From Naegleria lovaniensis (Eukaryota; Heterolobosea; Eutetramitea; Acrasida; Naegleriidae), in NCBI RefSeq assembly GCF_003324165.1, contig NW_025407894.1, positions 1 to 56,178 of the forward strand: DNA of 56,178 bases, given 5' to 3'. Within the stretch, counting starts at the first letter, position 1; every line of letters begins with the position of its first letter. Positions 28,686-38,330 of this stretch are shown here, in pieces. The position numbers were made by a program, and so were the translations under genes. Under the pieces are notes generated by a model. That model searched no databases, was not told the origin of the DNA, and saw nothing but the letters and a program-made list of their open reading frames with translations.

Positions 28686-29879
28686 AAGGGAATGTCGGCC
28701 CTTCTTATGCCCACTTTTACTCTTGCGAGTAGTAGTGCCTAAGAGAGCGTTGACTTTTTGGTTAATTTCTTCAATAGCTTTGTTGATCTTATTAAAGCCT
28801 TCAGTGACCTTTTTTCCAGACCAGACAGCCATTTCCTTTGTCAATTTTTGGAGAGCTGATGACATTTCAGACATTTGTTTTTCAACAGCTTCCATTCTGT
28901 GACTGATGGAGTTGGCAACTCTAGTAGAGAATGAGAGGTTTCTGAAACTATGATTTCCAACTTGGACGAACTTGGTAATGTTATTGGTGATTTGATCCTT
29001 TTTGACACCAACAACAGCCACCTTATTAGCCAACTCGATACTCTCAATCTTGACTTTCCATTGGGAACTAATGGCACCCTTGAGTTTAGGAAGATCTTTT
29101 TCTTTACCGTTAAAGGCGATACGGAAACGAGAGATATCTGTTCTCATTTTGGAAAGCTTAAATTTCTTCAAATGATTGGCTGGTAATTCAATATTAGTAC
29201 CAATAGCCCAAAACTCTTGATCATCTATCTTGCTAAAATTGATGTTGTTGATAGAAGTACCAAGAGTTGAGATAATAGAGTGCATATTAGTCTTATCTAA
29301 GTCTTTGTCGACCTTATAACGGAATGACGTTTTGACGGTTTGAGGAATCATGGTTAGCTTGGACTTAGCACCAGAAGATATTGCTTGGTTTGCCAATTTG
29401 CGCGACTTGAAGAAGAGAATAATGCACTCCAATTCACTGACAACTCTACTACCGTACAACGCATCGGCATTCATTGCGACGGTTGCAAGGACTTCTTCGA
29501 CAGAGTTGGTAGTAAAGGCCACCACTCTGAAGAGTTTATGATGTCGCTTCAGTTTGGTAGAATGGTCGTCGGTCATGGCCGAGGTACTAAAAACTGAGAC
29601 GCCAGAGGTTGTAGTAATATTAGAGACCTCCGGTTGCGACAACATAGGAGAGTTGCATACAGTGCTGGGTTGTATTACCGACAAATTGGCTATATTGACG
29701 GAGGACGGAGTTTCTAAAATTTCGTTTTCCATCTCCTCTCTCAATTTATCATGTGCCGATTTTTGAGCAGAGAGAGATTTGTTTGCAGTATGCGGGCGAT
29801 CAGCGACCTCTTTGATAGAGGCGTGATGGCGAAGGTGATAAGTGTCTTCATCGCCGAGGGCGGTTTGGTTTTCAGACAT
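28683..29879 (-). CDS. LINE ORF1: putative RNA-binding protein
   Basis: 398 aa. The start is the ATG at 29879. A further in-frame ATG at 29894 lies inside the flanking target-site duplication, so it belongs to the host site and not to the element. The middle, ~135-310, has two strand-helix units that could be RRM-like folds (LFRVVAFTTNSVEEVLATV; FRIAFNGKEKDL). A long coiled coil covers ~325-380 (MEAVEKQMSEMSSALQKL). The C-terminus is basic (RKSKSGHKKGRHS). This order of RNA-binding fold, coiled coil and basic tail fits ORF1 proteins that trimerise and coat the element RNA. I see no CCHC knuckle in ORF1. Confidence 0.85.
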   Translation of the reverse strand: MSENQTALGDEDTYHLRHHASIKEVADRPHTANKSLSAQKSAHDKLREEMENEILETPSSVNIANLSVIQPSTVCNSPMLSQPEVSNITTTSGVSVFSTSAMTDDHSTKLKRHHKLFRVVAFTTNSVEEVLATVAMNADALYGSRVVSELECIILFFKSRKLANQAISSGAKSKLTMIPQTVKTSFRYKVDKDLDKTNMHSIISTLGTSINNINFSKIDDQEFWAIGTNIELPANHLKKFKLSKMRTDISRFRIAFNGKEKDLPKLKGAISSQWKVKIESIELANKVAVVGVKKDQITNNITKFVQVGNHSFRNLSFSTRVANSISHRMEAVEKQMSEMSSALQKLTKEMAVWSGKKVTEGFNKINKAIEEINQKVNALLGTTTRKSKSGHKKGRHSL

Positions 29880-29890
29880 TTTTTCGAAGA

Positions 29891-29910
29891 CCATTCGTTC
29901 GATCAAAAAA
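29891..29910. repeat. target-site duplication, right copy
   Basis: Identical over 20 nt to 25122-25141. Only 47 nt separate it from the ATG of the TBC gene. Confidence 0.92.
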
Positions 29911-29957
29911 GATCCAATTACTCTCTGGGTCCAATATCAATAAAAATCAAACAAAAA

Positions 29958-32087
29958 ATGTCCTGCAGTAATAATAACGCTGTTCCAAAACCATCTTGCA
30001 GCCATGATGAAGAGGACATTGAATCACGAACGAACACAACCGCTCAATCATCGTCTGGGTCCATTATAATCAACCATGATGCACGTTCATCCTATGGTGA
30101 AGAAGCAGAAATTACTGGATCCTATCATCAACAAGACCCATCCATGATTGCAATTCCACAAGAACAAGAGCAACAACATCGGGATGAACCAATCATGCAT
30201 CCACAAGAACACAATAATTTATTAATCTCATCATCATCACAACAAGTCAATGATCCATTTTCAACCACCACTTCCAAAAAGCCTTATGGAGTGGTTTCAT
30301 TTGCTGATGAGCCTTTGATGAGCCAACATCATGATCCTGTAACGGAAAAACAACCTGCAACACCAAGTAACAATGACATCACCACCACTACCACGACGAC
30401 GACAGGAGAAAATCTAGACTCATCACCAACGATCAAACCACAAGAGCGGAAACGAAGAATTTCATCACGATTACCTCTCACTTCCATGACTAGTTCTTCC
30501 ACTACTTCTATGAATGAAGCGTCTACGAATGGATTTGATGAAGAGGATGAGAGTGATGACTCTTCTTCATGCTGCTCCGAAGATGAGTCGCAACAAGATG
30601 AGCTTTCCAATCAAATTCAAGACAATTACTTTAATGCACGATCGAGACGGGTTTCCTTGTGTGCTGCTGATATTTTGAGTGTGAAAAAATCAGAAGAGCA
30701 AGATGGGAAAACGACACCTCCAACATCTTCTACGTCAACAGCAAGAAATAATTCGATTCTGATCGTTAACGAAGCGATCAATTCATATCCCTCTGTGAAT
30801 GAGATTCGATCGCCAAGAGAACATTCTCTTGATGAAAATTCACAGACAAATACTCCCAAAGTATATAGCTCAATAATTTTTGAAGCGAAACACGACTCGA
30901 AACGAATTCAACAATTTGAAGAAATTACCTCTAATTATCATGAATATGTGACAAAAAATCCGAAACAATTCCGAAAGCTCATTCGAGAAGGAATTCCAAC
31001 AAAAGAGTTAATGAAAACCATTTGGAAGCGTATGGTTGGATCCGAAGAATTATCCAACAAATATCCGGGTCTGTACAAAAAGCTGACACAACTTGATGAA
31101 ACAATTCTAGAAGACGACGTTCATAGAATTATGAAAGATGTGTATAGAACGTATCCACAATATGAATTTTTTAGCGAAAAAGACGGGCCAGGTCAAAAAG
31201 CATTGTGTCGTATTCTAAAAGCGTATTGCTATTTTGACAAGCAAACAGGATACTGTCAAGGAATGGCTTTTATATGTGGCTTTGCTTTAATGAACCTTGA
31301 AGACGAAGAGGACACATTTTGGTTCTTTGTTCAAATCATGAATAATGCGAAACACGGCCTGAAAGATATATTTTGTGATGGCTTACCTCGATTAAGAATG
31401 GTCATGTTTATGGTTTCTGAATTGGTCAAGCTACGGTTGCCAGATATTCACAAGCATCTCGAAGAAAATTACATTTTACCAGAAATGTATGCCAGTTCAA
31501 TATTAATGACACTATGTACGAATAGATTTACATTTACGGCCTCACAAAGAATTTGGTCTATATTTTTGAATGAAGGATGGAAAATGTAGGTACTTGTTGT
31601 GAGCTCTATCATGATTTTAAGACATGTTTTTGTACATTGAATGAATCACTAACTTGTCGGCGACGGTATCAACACATGCAGTATGGTACGATTAATTGTT
31701 GCACTACTGAAATTATCACGTAAGGAAATAATGGGATGCAATGCTACCGAAGTGACATCAAAAATTTATGAAAATGCAGAACAAACTGATGTTGAAACAC
31801 TTCTCAAATATGCCTTCAGTGTACGACTCACCTCACGTCTCATGACCAACCTCAAGGCAAAATACGAACTCGTATCATTAACTGAACAAGAAAAGCAAGC
31901 ATTACGAACTCAACGAGAAAATTTGAGAAAGATTCGAAGTAGTAGTCATATTGCTGGTGACTCTCGAACACGATCGTCCTCTCTTCAATTACCATCCATG
32001 TCCTCGATATTTGCAAAAATTTCGAACATGTTTGGACTTCTCGATAGCAGAGAAGACGACGCCAGTCTTTTCAAAAACAACCTTTAA
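29958..32087 (+). CDS. TBC-domain Rab GTPase-activating protein
   Basis: Two exons, 29958-31585 and 31682-32087, joined inside an Ile codon; the donor is GTAGGT. About 677 aa. The first ~300 residues are Ser/Thr/Gln-rich and acidic, disordered. The TBC domain starts near 341 (LIREGIPTKELMKTIWKRM) and continues into exon 2 (GWKI-MVRLIVALLKL). The arginine finger IMKDVYRT (~390) and glutamine finger GYCQGM (~431) are both present, so catalysis on a Rab GTPase is expected. The C-terminal tail is Ser/Arg-rich. It should act in membrane traffic. The start is the ATG in CAAAAAATG. A LINE has replaced everything upstream of about -48, so its present promoter may be element sequence. Confidence 0.88.
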
Positions 32088-32303
32088 TCCACCAAATATA
32101 ATTGTGAACTTTAATTTATTAAACACTTATGAACACAAGTAAGGACATTTCTGTATGTAACACAAAAAGCAGGATTTCCTTTGAACAGAGAACTAGGAAT
32201 TCTCGGTGGGGACGTTTCTGTGGAGCATAAAAAGCTACTTTGGTACGCGTTCAAAAAAACAACAAAAAAACAACAGATCAACACAATTTCAACAACAATA
32301 GCC

Positions 32304-33412
32304 ATGTCGAGAGTACCATCCACAACTAGCTCTTCCTTTACATTTTCATTTCCATCCCTTCCTCAAATGACTCCTACAATCACACGAGGAGCCATCTTGA
32401 AAGCACAACATCCCGCATTGACTCCTCAAGAACAAGAATTGGTCGATTTCAGTGAAAAGATTGTCGATCTCGTTTTTGTGTGTGACAATACTGGATCCAT
32501 GTCTGGTGAAATCAATGTCGCCAAAGACACCATTCAAACCATCATTTCATCACTCCACGATCATTTCAAATCCGATTTGAGATTTTCAGCAGTGAGTTAT
32601 CGAGATCATTCGGATGACCATGCTGTCAAGGAATATCCATTCACTCGTGACGTTTCAGTTGCCAAATCATACATTCAGGAAATGAGTGCCATAGGAGGTG
32701 GTGACTATCCTGAAGCATTGGCCAGTGCTTTGAAAGTTGTTTCAGAAATGCCATTCAACAAAAACGGAAAGAAAATTGTCATTTGGATTGCAGATGCTCC
32801 ACCTCATGGAATGGGAGCGAGCGGTGACAGTTATCCAGAAGGATGTAAAGATGAAAACAATCAAGTCATTGATTGGATCAAACTCGCCGATTACGTCATG
32901 GAAAAGGGTTGTGTTTTTTACACACTCGTATGTGAACGATCACAAAAGGATCAACAATTGATCTTATTTATGGACTATTTGGCTACGAAAACCAATGGAA
33001 AATTCTCTTATTGACCAACGCCAACAAAATTCCAAATTTGATTATTAATGGATGTATTGAAGATGATGAAATGGATCAACTCATTGCCGAGAAGATTAAA
33101 GAATTAGGTGTTGAACGAGTGAAAACCATGAAACAAGACGAATTGTTGGAACAAATGAACAAATTGACAGAAAATGCAAAGGTTCAACAAGTGCAAACTT
33201 TTGGATTCACGTCGAATCGAACCAGCGACCTTATGAAATGTAATTCCATGTCTACCGTGCCTACCCATTTGTTTACCACTGCTACCTCAAGCTGTGCTCG
33301 TGTCGGTAACACAGATGCCACAACATTTAGTTATGGATCGACCATTGCTGCCAAACCTTCGACAGAACAAGTGTTTAAAGCTTGTCAAAGAAATGCAGCA
33401 ACCAAGAGATAA
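32304..33412 (+). CDS. VwkA-type von Willebrand A domain protein, one frame break
   Basis: The ATG at 32304 gives a frame to a stop at 33012-33014; the same protein continues one base out of phase from 33011 to 33412. A single extra T near 33011 would join KFSY to LTNANKIPNLII without loss. The vWA domain (~45-240) has the MIDAS-like DNTGSMSG, the central SYRDH and GGGDYPEA, and ends IWIADAPPHGMG, as in the vWA part of Dictyostelium VwkA. No alpha-kinase domain follows; instead there is an acidic helix and a Ser/Thr-rich tail. The domain binds a divalent metal and a protein partner. I favour an assembly indel over a pseudogene because both parts look conserved. Confidence 0.72.
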
Positions 33413-33564
33413 ATCATTGTTGCTGTTGTAATAAAATGTGAACTTTAAATACAACATTTAAGTCATCTTTTTATTGCTTATAATGCAAGACCTTTGATGA
33501 ACCTTCAGAATTCTGGACAATTGCACATTTAAACATTGTTTTTGAGGCAAGTTCCTCAAAAAAA

Positions 33565-35106
33565 ATGTCCTTTACATCATCACTATTCGGAAAAGTATTT
33601 AAAACGAAGATTTTTTCATCCTCTTCATTTCTCAACACGAGTCAGAAAATCCATCATGGAAAACGAGTATTCATGATTGGGAGTACTCTCGCTTTAGCAA
33701 CAGGCTTGTATGGAATTTTTCATCATGATGAAGATCAATCAACGAAGCTTGATGGGTCTTCAAACCAAGATGATCATTTCAAGAATTGGATTGGAAGCAG
33801 TCCATTGCAAGCCGAAGATTTGTATCAATTCTATTTTGGAGATATTCAATCGGAGGATGAATTGGAATTGATTAAAGTTCAAATTATTAATCGCCACGGA
33901 GCAAGAACACCTATCAATGCTATTCCGAGTTTTATTGACAGTAAGCCATGGGAATGTTTACCGTATGACTCCAAAGTGGTTTTGATTGGCGATAATCATG
34001 CACATTTCAAGGCTGTTATGGAAACAGACGATGGGTTAGAATTGTATGGAAATTGCATGAAAGGTCAGCTCACAGCAAAAGGTTCTTTGCAAATGGTTGA
34101 AGTTGGAAAATCTTTGAGAGATCAGTATTTGGAAAAATTGTTTGGAAATTTATCAGTTGATGAAATTGTTAAATTAATGTATGTTAGATCGAGTGATATT
34201 AGAAGTAGAAGAACAGAATACTCTGCCATGTATTTATTATTGGGCCTGTTAGGAGAGAATGTGAAAGAATACCCAACCATACACATGTTTGAAGAATCTA
34301 GAGAGACATTGTATGGCCACTTTAAAGTTTGTGCCAAGTTAGGGTCCATTATTTCGAAACGACTTAAAACGTTGGGAGAGGAGACTGAAAAGGATCCAAG
34401 ACTCCTTGAAATTAAGGATAAATTACTTGATTTGTTGGAAGCTAATTCTGCTCAGCCACAACCTGCCCAATCACAAACATCAGAAATTCATGACAAGGGT
34501 TTACTTGAAGCAAAACGTGTGAATAATGCAAAAGATTTGCAACAATGGGAATCCATCAACAATGCCTTCCTTGGTATGCTTTTTCATGGTCACGAGTTAC
34601 CAAAAGGCATTACTCTTCAAGATGTGGAGTATGTTTCACAACATGTTGGAAAAAGCGGATCTTTTTTATTTTCGGCACAAGATGACGTTCTTAAAATGAA
34701 TGTCGGCATGCTTTTGAGGCATTTGGTGACAAGTATGAAAAAGAGTGGCAACAAGCATTTACAAAAAGAGTTGGATCAAAGAAAAATGGAAGTTTACCTT
34801 GCGCATGATACCACCATTATGCCACTATTACTTGCCTTGAATATGTACAATGATGAGTGGCCAGCTTTTGCAGCCACATTAGCTTTTGAACTCTATGCTA
34901 CCAAGAAAAATCCTTCAAAACAGTTTGTGAAAATTGTGTACAACAACCAGACACTGTTTTTGAAACCAGAGCAACAGGAACAATTTGTTCAAGATTCAAA
35001 GACTGGTTTAATTCCACTCGAAAAGTTTATGGAAATGACCAAACCTTATGAAATTTCTCGTCACGAATGGACTGAAATCTGCAAATTAAATCGACCAAGA
35101 AATTAA
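33565..35106 (+). CDS. histidine acid phosphatase, ACP6-like (mitochondrial type)
   Basis: Single exon, 513 aa, ATG after an A8 run. The catalytic motif RHGARTP is at residues 110-116 and the proton-donor AHDTTIMPLL at 413-422, so both halves of the histidine phosphatase active site are present. The N-terminus is basic and Ser/Phe-rich (LFGKVFKTKIF) with a hydrophobic stretch near 36-50 (VFMIGSTLALATGLYGIF), which suits mitochondrial targeting plus an anchor. The middle RSSDIRSRRTEYSAMYLLLG matches the second conserved block. Human ACP6 hydrolyses lysophosphatidic acid; substrate here is unproven. Length is slightly above the family norm because of a Gln/Ala/Pro loop near 295. Confidence 0.82.
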   Translation: MSFTSSLFGKVFKTKIFSSSSFLNTSQKIHHGKRVFMIGSTLALATGLYGIFHHDEDQSTKLDGSSNQDDHFKNWIGSSPLQAEDLYQFYFGDIQSEDELELIKVQIINRHGARTPINAIPSFIDSKPWECLPYDSKVVLIGDNHAHFKAVMETDDGLELYGNCMKGQLTAKGSLQMVEVGKSLRDQYLEKLFGNLSVDEIVKLMYVRSSDIRSRRTEYSAMYLLLGLLGENVKEYPTIHMFEESRETLYGHFKVCAKLGSIISKRLKTLGEETEKDPRLLEIKDKLLDLLEANSAQPQPAQSQTSEIHDKGLLEAKRVNNAKDLQQWESINNAFLGMLFHGHELPKGITLQDVEYVSQHVGKSGSFLFSAQDDVLKMNVGMLLRHLVTSMKKSGNKHLQKELDQRKMEVYLAHDTTIMPLLLALNMYNDEWPAFAATLAFELYATKKNPSKQFVKIVYNNQTLFLKPEQQEQFVQDSKTGLIPLEKFMEMTKPYEISRHEWTEICKLNRPRN

Positions 35107-35204
35107 AGGATATTCAGAAGTGACTTTCAAAAGATATGAACACTAGTCGACAAAGAATGGAAAGCAAATGTGTGGATTTATTGCACGACCAAAACATCAC
35201 ATCT

Positions 35205-35993
35205 TTAATTTCTCTTCCTGCTTCTTTCTCTATATGCATGACCATGCTCCAATTTCTTCAATTCCAACAACACTGCAGAATTTTCCTGAATTAAGTCACA
35301 TTTTTCTGGTGGAGGACATTTCACATCCACTCCAAATGCATTAGGATCCACCTTTGTAGATTGATCATAATAACTCTGGATGGCACTGAACCGAGTTGTA
35401 TCATCTGAACTGGTTGATGTTATGAAAAACGTTTCCAAAAAGAACCAACATGTACGATCACCGAGTCCAGTGTCAGCTGCATAGACATGATATTCTGCCA
35501 AAAGATTCTCATCCAAATACTTGTTACTATTCATAACACGAGTCATTGGAATTCCACCCATTTGAGTCTTATTGACCACAGAGTCATCATACACCTCTAC
35601 ACAACTCTCTGGAACAATAGGTCCCGTAGGATTGAATTTGTAGCAAGTGCAACTGCTTGAAGTATTGGTAAAGACGTAGGCCAGTTTATCGACTGGACTT
35701 CGGAACAATACAGTTGTGTAAGAATCTTTTTGTTGACCATTTTTGAAATAATCATAGACATCATACCGAGCTCGTTGATGAGTCACATCTTTCTGAGCGT
35801 GCATGGTATAAACTTCAGACTCATTGCTTTTATAGTATATTTGAGAATCTACTTGAGGACAGTATCGTTTGTGGGAATATACAAACGGAAAACAACAAAG
35901 AGTGTAATCCTGCACTGAGAATTGCACAAAGAAGAAAATCAAGAGAGAGGATGTGAAAAGAAGGAACGAAATGATGGAAGGAAGGTGTCTCAT
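35205..35993 (-). CDS. secreted Cys-containing protein, ependymin-like (copy 1)
   Basis: 262 aa, ATG at 35993. A signal peptide or anchor is clear (IISFLLFTSSLLIFFFVQF). The mature part begins with CCFPFVYSH, has a strand-rich middle with YDVYDYF and SSCTCYKF, a late TCWFF, and ends with DVKCPPPEKCDL. N-glycosylation sites are common. It is clearly paralogous to the divergent gene at 36174: same Cys order and same CxC and DxKCPxxxKC motifs. The pattern resembles ependymin-related secreted proteins, which bind lipids or glycans, but this assignment is tentative. The C-terminus is basic (RERSRKRN). Both genes share a 180-nt promoter region. Confidence 0.6.
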   Translation of the reverse strand: MRHLPSIISFLLFTSSLLIFFFVQFSVQDYTLCCFPFVYSHKRYCPQVDSQIYYKSNESEVYTMHAQKDVTHQRARYDVYDYFKNGQQKDSYTTVLFRSPVDKLAYVFTNTSSSCTCYKFNPTGPIVPESCVEVYDDSVVNKTQMGGIPMTRVMNSNKYLDENLLAEYHVYAADTGLGDRTCWFFLETFFITSTSSDDTTRFSAIQSYYDQSTKVDPNAFGVDVKCPPPEKCDLIQENSAVLLELKKLEHGHAYRERSRKRN

Positions 35994-36173
35994 GGTTTTA
36001 GTGTTTTAGAGAGTATTTTTTTTGATCCAATTGCAAGTTTCGTGTAGGCTAACAGACTTTCTTTAAATGCTTGAAAAGGAAGTTGTGTTGAGGAGTTGGG
36101 TGACCGTGATAAACGAAGAGCTTGTGCGTCGTGATAGTGAGACATAGTTGAGGATAGAACTGGAACGAAAAAA

Positions 36174-36854
36174 ATGATTTCAACAACTTGGACCTGCTGC
36201 CTCCTTCTCGTCTTGAGTTTGCTCTCGTTGCAAGTACTTACTGTCACTGGTCAACATCAATGTTGTCTTCCTCCTCAATATTCTCATCACGTTCGAACAC
36301 AAACTGCCACATCTTCCAATGCTCTAAAAGCCAATTTCACAACATTGACTGTGCATCACACTTACGTGGACTCTCTTCAACATAGAATTCGAGAGGATTA
36401 TCTTCAAGTTTATTTCAATGAATATCCACAACCATCGTATTCGATATTGAGTTTCTTGTCCTCGGATTTATCCATGAAATACATCTATAGATGGAATTCT
36501 ACTTTGTGTTCATGCAGAAAAGAACGAAATACTGGAGGCACTCCTTTCAAGAAAACCTGTGCTCAAGGAAGCACTGTGAAAACCTCCAACATTGGTCTAT
36601 ATCCCATTATGCTCTTTACGGATCAAGTCTATAATTCTCAACAATTTGTCAATACAAGATTTGTCACTTCTAGAGTGAATGGTCATCCAGGAAATTGTTG
36701 GATCGTTGAAGCCGATGAGATTTCTGATAATGCCAATCGAAAAGAATACATGAATGCAGTTTTTTCAGAACAACGTGCAGTGGTTTCTGAGAATGACTTT
36801 GTATTGGATTCAAAATGTCCTTCCATCGACAAGTGTTCATGGGAACAAGCATGA
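36174..36854 (+). CDS. secreted Cys-containing protein, ependymin-like (copy 2)
   Basis: 226 aa, ATG in AAAAAATG. Signal peptide TCCLLLVLSLLSLQVLTVTG. The mature chain starts QCCLPPQYSHH, has a strand-rich middle with LCSCRKERN, a late NCWIVEADEI, and ends DSKCPSIDKCSW. The Cys layout and length match the divergent paralogue at 35205; overall identity by eye is low, so the duplication is old. The ependymin-like call is tentative. It would be an extracellular or vacuolar soluble protein. No intron. Confidence 0.6.
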   Translation: MISTTWTCCLLLVLSLLSLQVLTVTGQHQCCLPPQYSHHVRTQTATSSNALKANFTTLTVHHTYVDSLQHRIREDYLQVYFNEYPQPSYSILSFLSSDLSMKYIYRWNSTLCSCRKERNTGGTPFKKTCAQGSTVKTSNIGLYPIMLFTDQVYNSQQFVNTRFVTSRVNGHPGNCWIVEADEISDNANRKEYMNAVFSEQRAVVSENDFVLDSKCPSIDKCSWEQA

Positions 36855-36876
36855 ATAAATTGAATAATATCGATTC

Positions 36877-38063
36877 TTAAACTTGTAATTCGTTCAAAAT
36901 AGGAGTTGGAGAGGATACCGAAGGTGAGATGGACAAGCACGTTGAATTCGTTCCTTCCTTTTTTTCCATGGAATCCTGAATTGAGGATATTGAGGGTGGA
37001 TCGTTATAATGTTGAACTTGAGAAAGAGCCCTCTCTGTCTGAACAAACATGGGATGGAACAACAACAAGCTCAACGTTGCAAAGATTAACACGGCAGCAC
37101 TACTGAGAAAATGCCACAAAATTTTAAGGCCACTTCCTCGACTCGAACCTGCGACCGATACTAAGGCAGTTGCCAATAATTGACCACACACGCACAAAAT
37201 TAATCCAATCATTAAGCCGAAAGTGACGAGGAAGGGATTACTTTGTTTACAGGAGCAAAGGAGTTTGAAAGATTTGAAGTAGGATGAATTTTTGAGAATT
37301 CCTTTCAGAATGAAAAATCCACTCATTAAGGTAAGAATGATGTCAAAGAGAAAGGCACTGCATAATACTGCAAAACATGAATAGAGTATGATGGCCATGG
37401 TTGATGAAGAAATTACGGTTGTGTCATTCAATAGTTGAGCGATTGTCGCTGTCAAAACTGCCATCAAAGAGAAGAAGGCAAAAACGCCAAACAGTGCGCT
37501 CGTAACCTTCTTAATGCGTTCATAGAGAGTGGTTGACAGAGCTCCTAATTGTTGAGCTGATGTCCAACTATTTCCAAGTTTTTACAAAATTTTACAACAT
37601 TCAGAATTCCAGCTAAAACTTACAACACCATTTGAACATGAAACAAAATGACAAACACAAAAACATAGTTAATGGTCGACAATAACGTAGTCAAAGCTCC
37701 AACTGCTTTCAACGAAAAGAAATATCCTTTTGAGAACAATTGTTGAGAATCTTTTTCTTTGAGAGCTCTCGCGTCCATACTCCACGAATCAAAAACAATT
37801 CTAACAAATAAAGTGGCACATTGAATCGAAACAAAGATGGCCACAAGAATGAATAAAATTTTGGGATTTTTCTTGAGTGATATTTTTCGTTTTTTTGTAA
37901 TGATGAATAGCATGATTCCAAAACAAGAAAAAAAGATGAAATAACAAGTTAAAAAGAAGAGACTGTTGGCTAGCGAGATGGCATTGAGATAAGACGGTAA
38001 AAAGTAATCGATCGAAGTAACATTGACCATTGGGTCAATCAAGGTGATGGGTCGTTCTGACAT
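36877..38063 (-). CDS. seven-transmembrane protein of unknown family
   Basis: Two exons on the minus strand: 38063-37624 and 37567-36877. The 56-nt intron has GTAAGT and AAATAG, and the join restores a Phe codon (HVQMV-F-WTSAQQ). 376 aa, with the start at the ATG of MSERP at 38063. Seven hydrophobic helices are visible: three in exon 1, one at the start of exon 2 (ALFGVFAFFSLMAVLTATIA) and three more. A short N-terminus precedes helix 1 and the cytosolic tail is Ser/Pro-rich. There is no RGS domain or large ectodomain. A GPCR-like receptor is possible, but helix motifs such as DRY or NPxxY are absent. Confidence 0.6.
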
Positions 38064-38330
38064 TTTTCTGTCAAAATCAAAGTCAAAGAACAACGGTTAA
38101 ATGAGACACCGCTTCATTGAGACAAGAGATGTATCTCTCTCATTCATGAATTCAGGGTGTTTCCTTTTCAAAGCTGAAAGAGATAATTTCGATGAGACAA
38201 CTTCGCTGTCAAATGCCACAAATTCAAAGCAAGAAAAGTAATACCAAGTATCGATTTTCAAAGGTCCACACAAGAATTATCTTCCCGCCAAAAAAATCCG
38301 TTATAAATTTCAAATTTTTTAACATAAAAA

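Larger units (their letters stand above)
25142..29890 (-). mobile_element. full-coding non-LTR (LINE) retrotransposon, APE-type
   Basis: 4,749 bp between 20-bp direct repeats. The sense strand is minus: a 5' leader of only 11 nt, ORF1 (398 aa), ORF2 (1,150 aa) and an 89-nt 3' UTR. The 3' end has no poly(A) tail; the junction is tacaggg on the plus strand after six A of the duplication. Both ORFs are free of stops and frameshifts, unlike several host genes in the window, so the insertion is probably recent. The endonuclease is of the apurinic (EEP) type. The clade is not determined. It sits between the kelch gene and the TBC gene, close to the start of the latter. Confidence 0.93.

Noticed and set aside
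29892-29906. Upstream in-frame ATG or TTG as start of LINE ORF1
   Set aside because: They lie in the target-site duplication, which is host sequence and not part of the element.
30329-30610. Minus-strand ORF rich in Ser and Val over the TBC gene
   Set aside because: It is the complement of the low-complexity Thr/Ser-rich N-terminus; ORFs like this arise from repeats of CAC/ACC/TCA.
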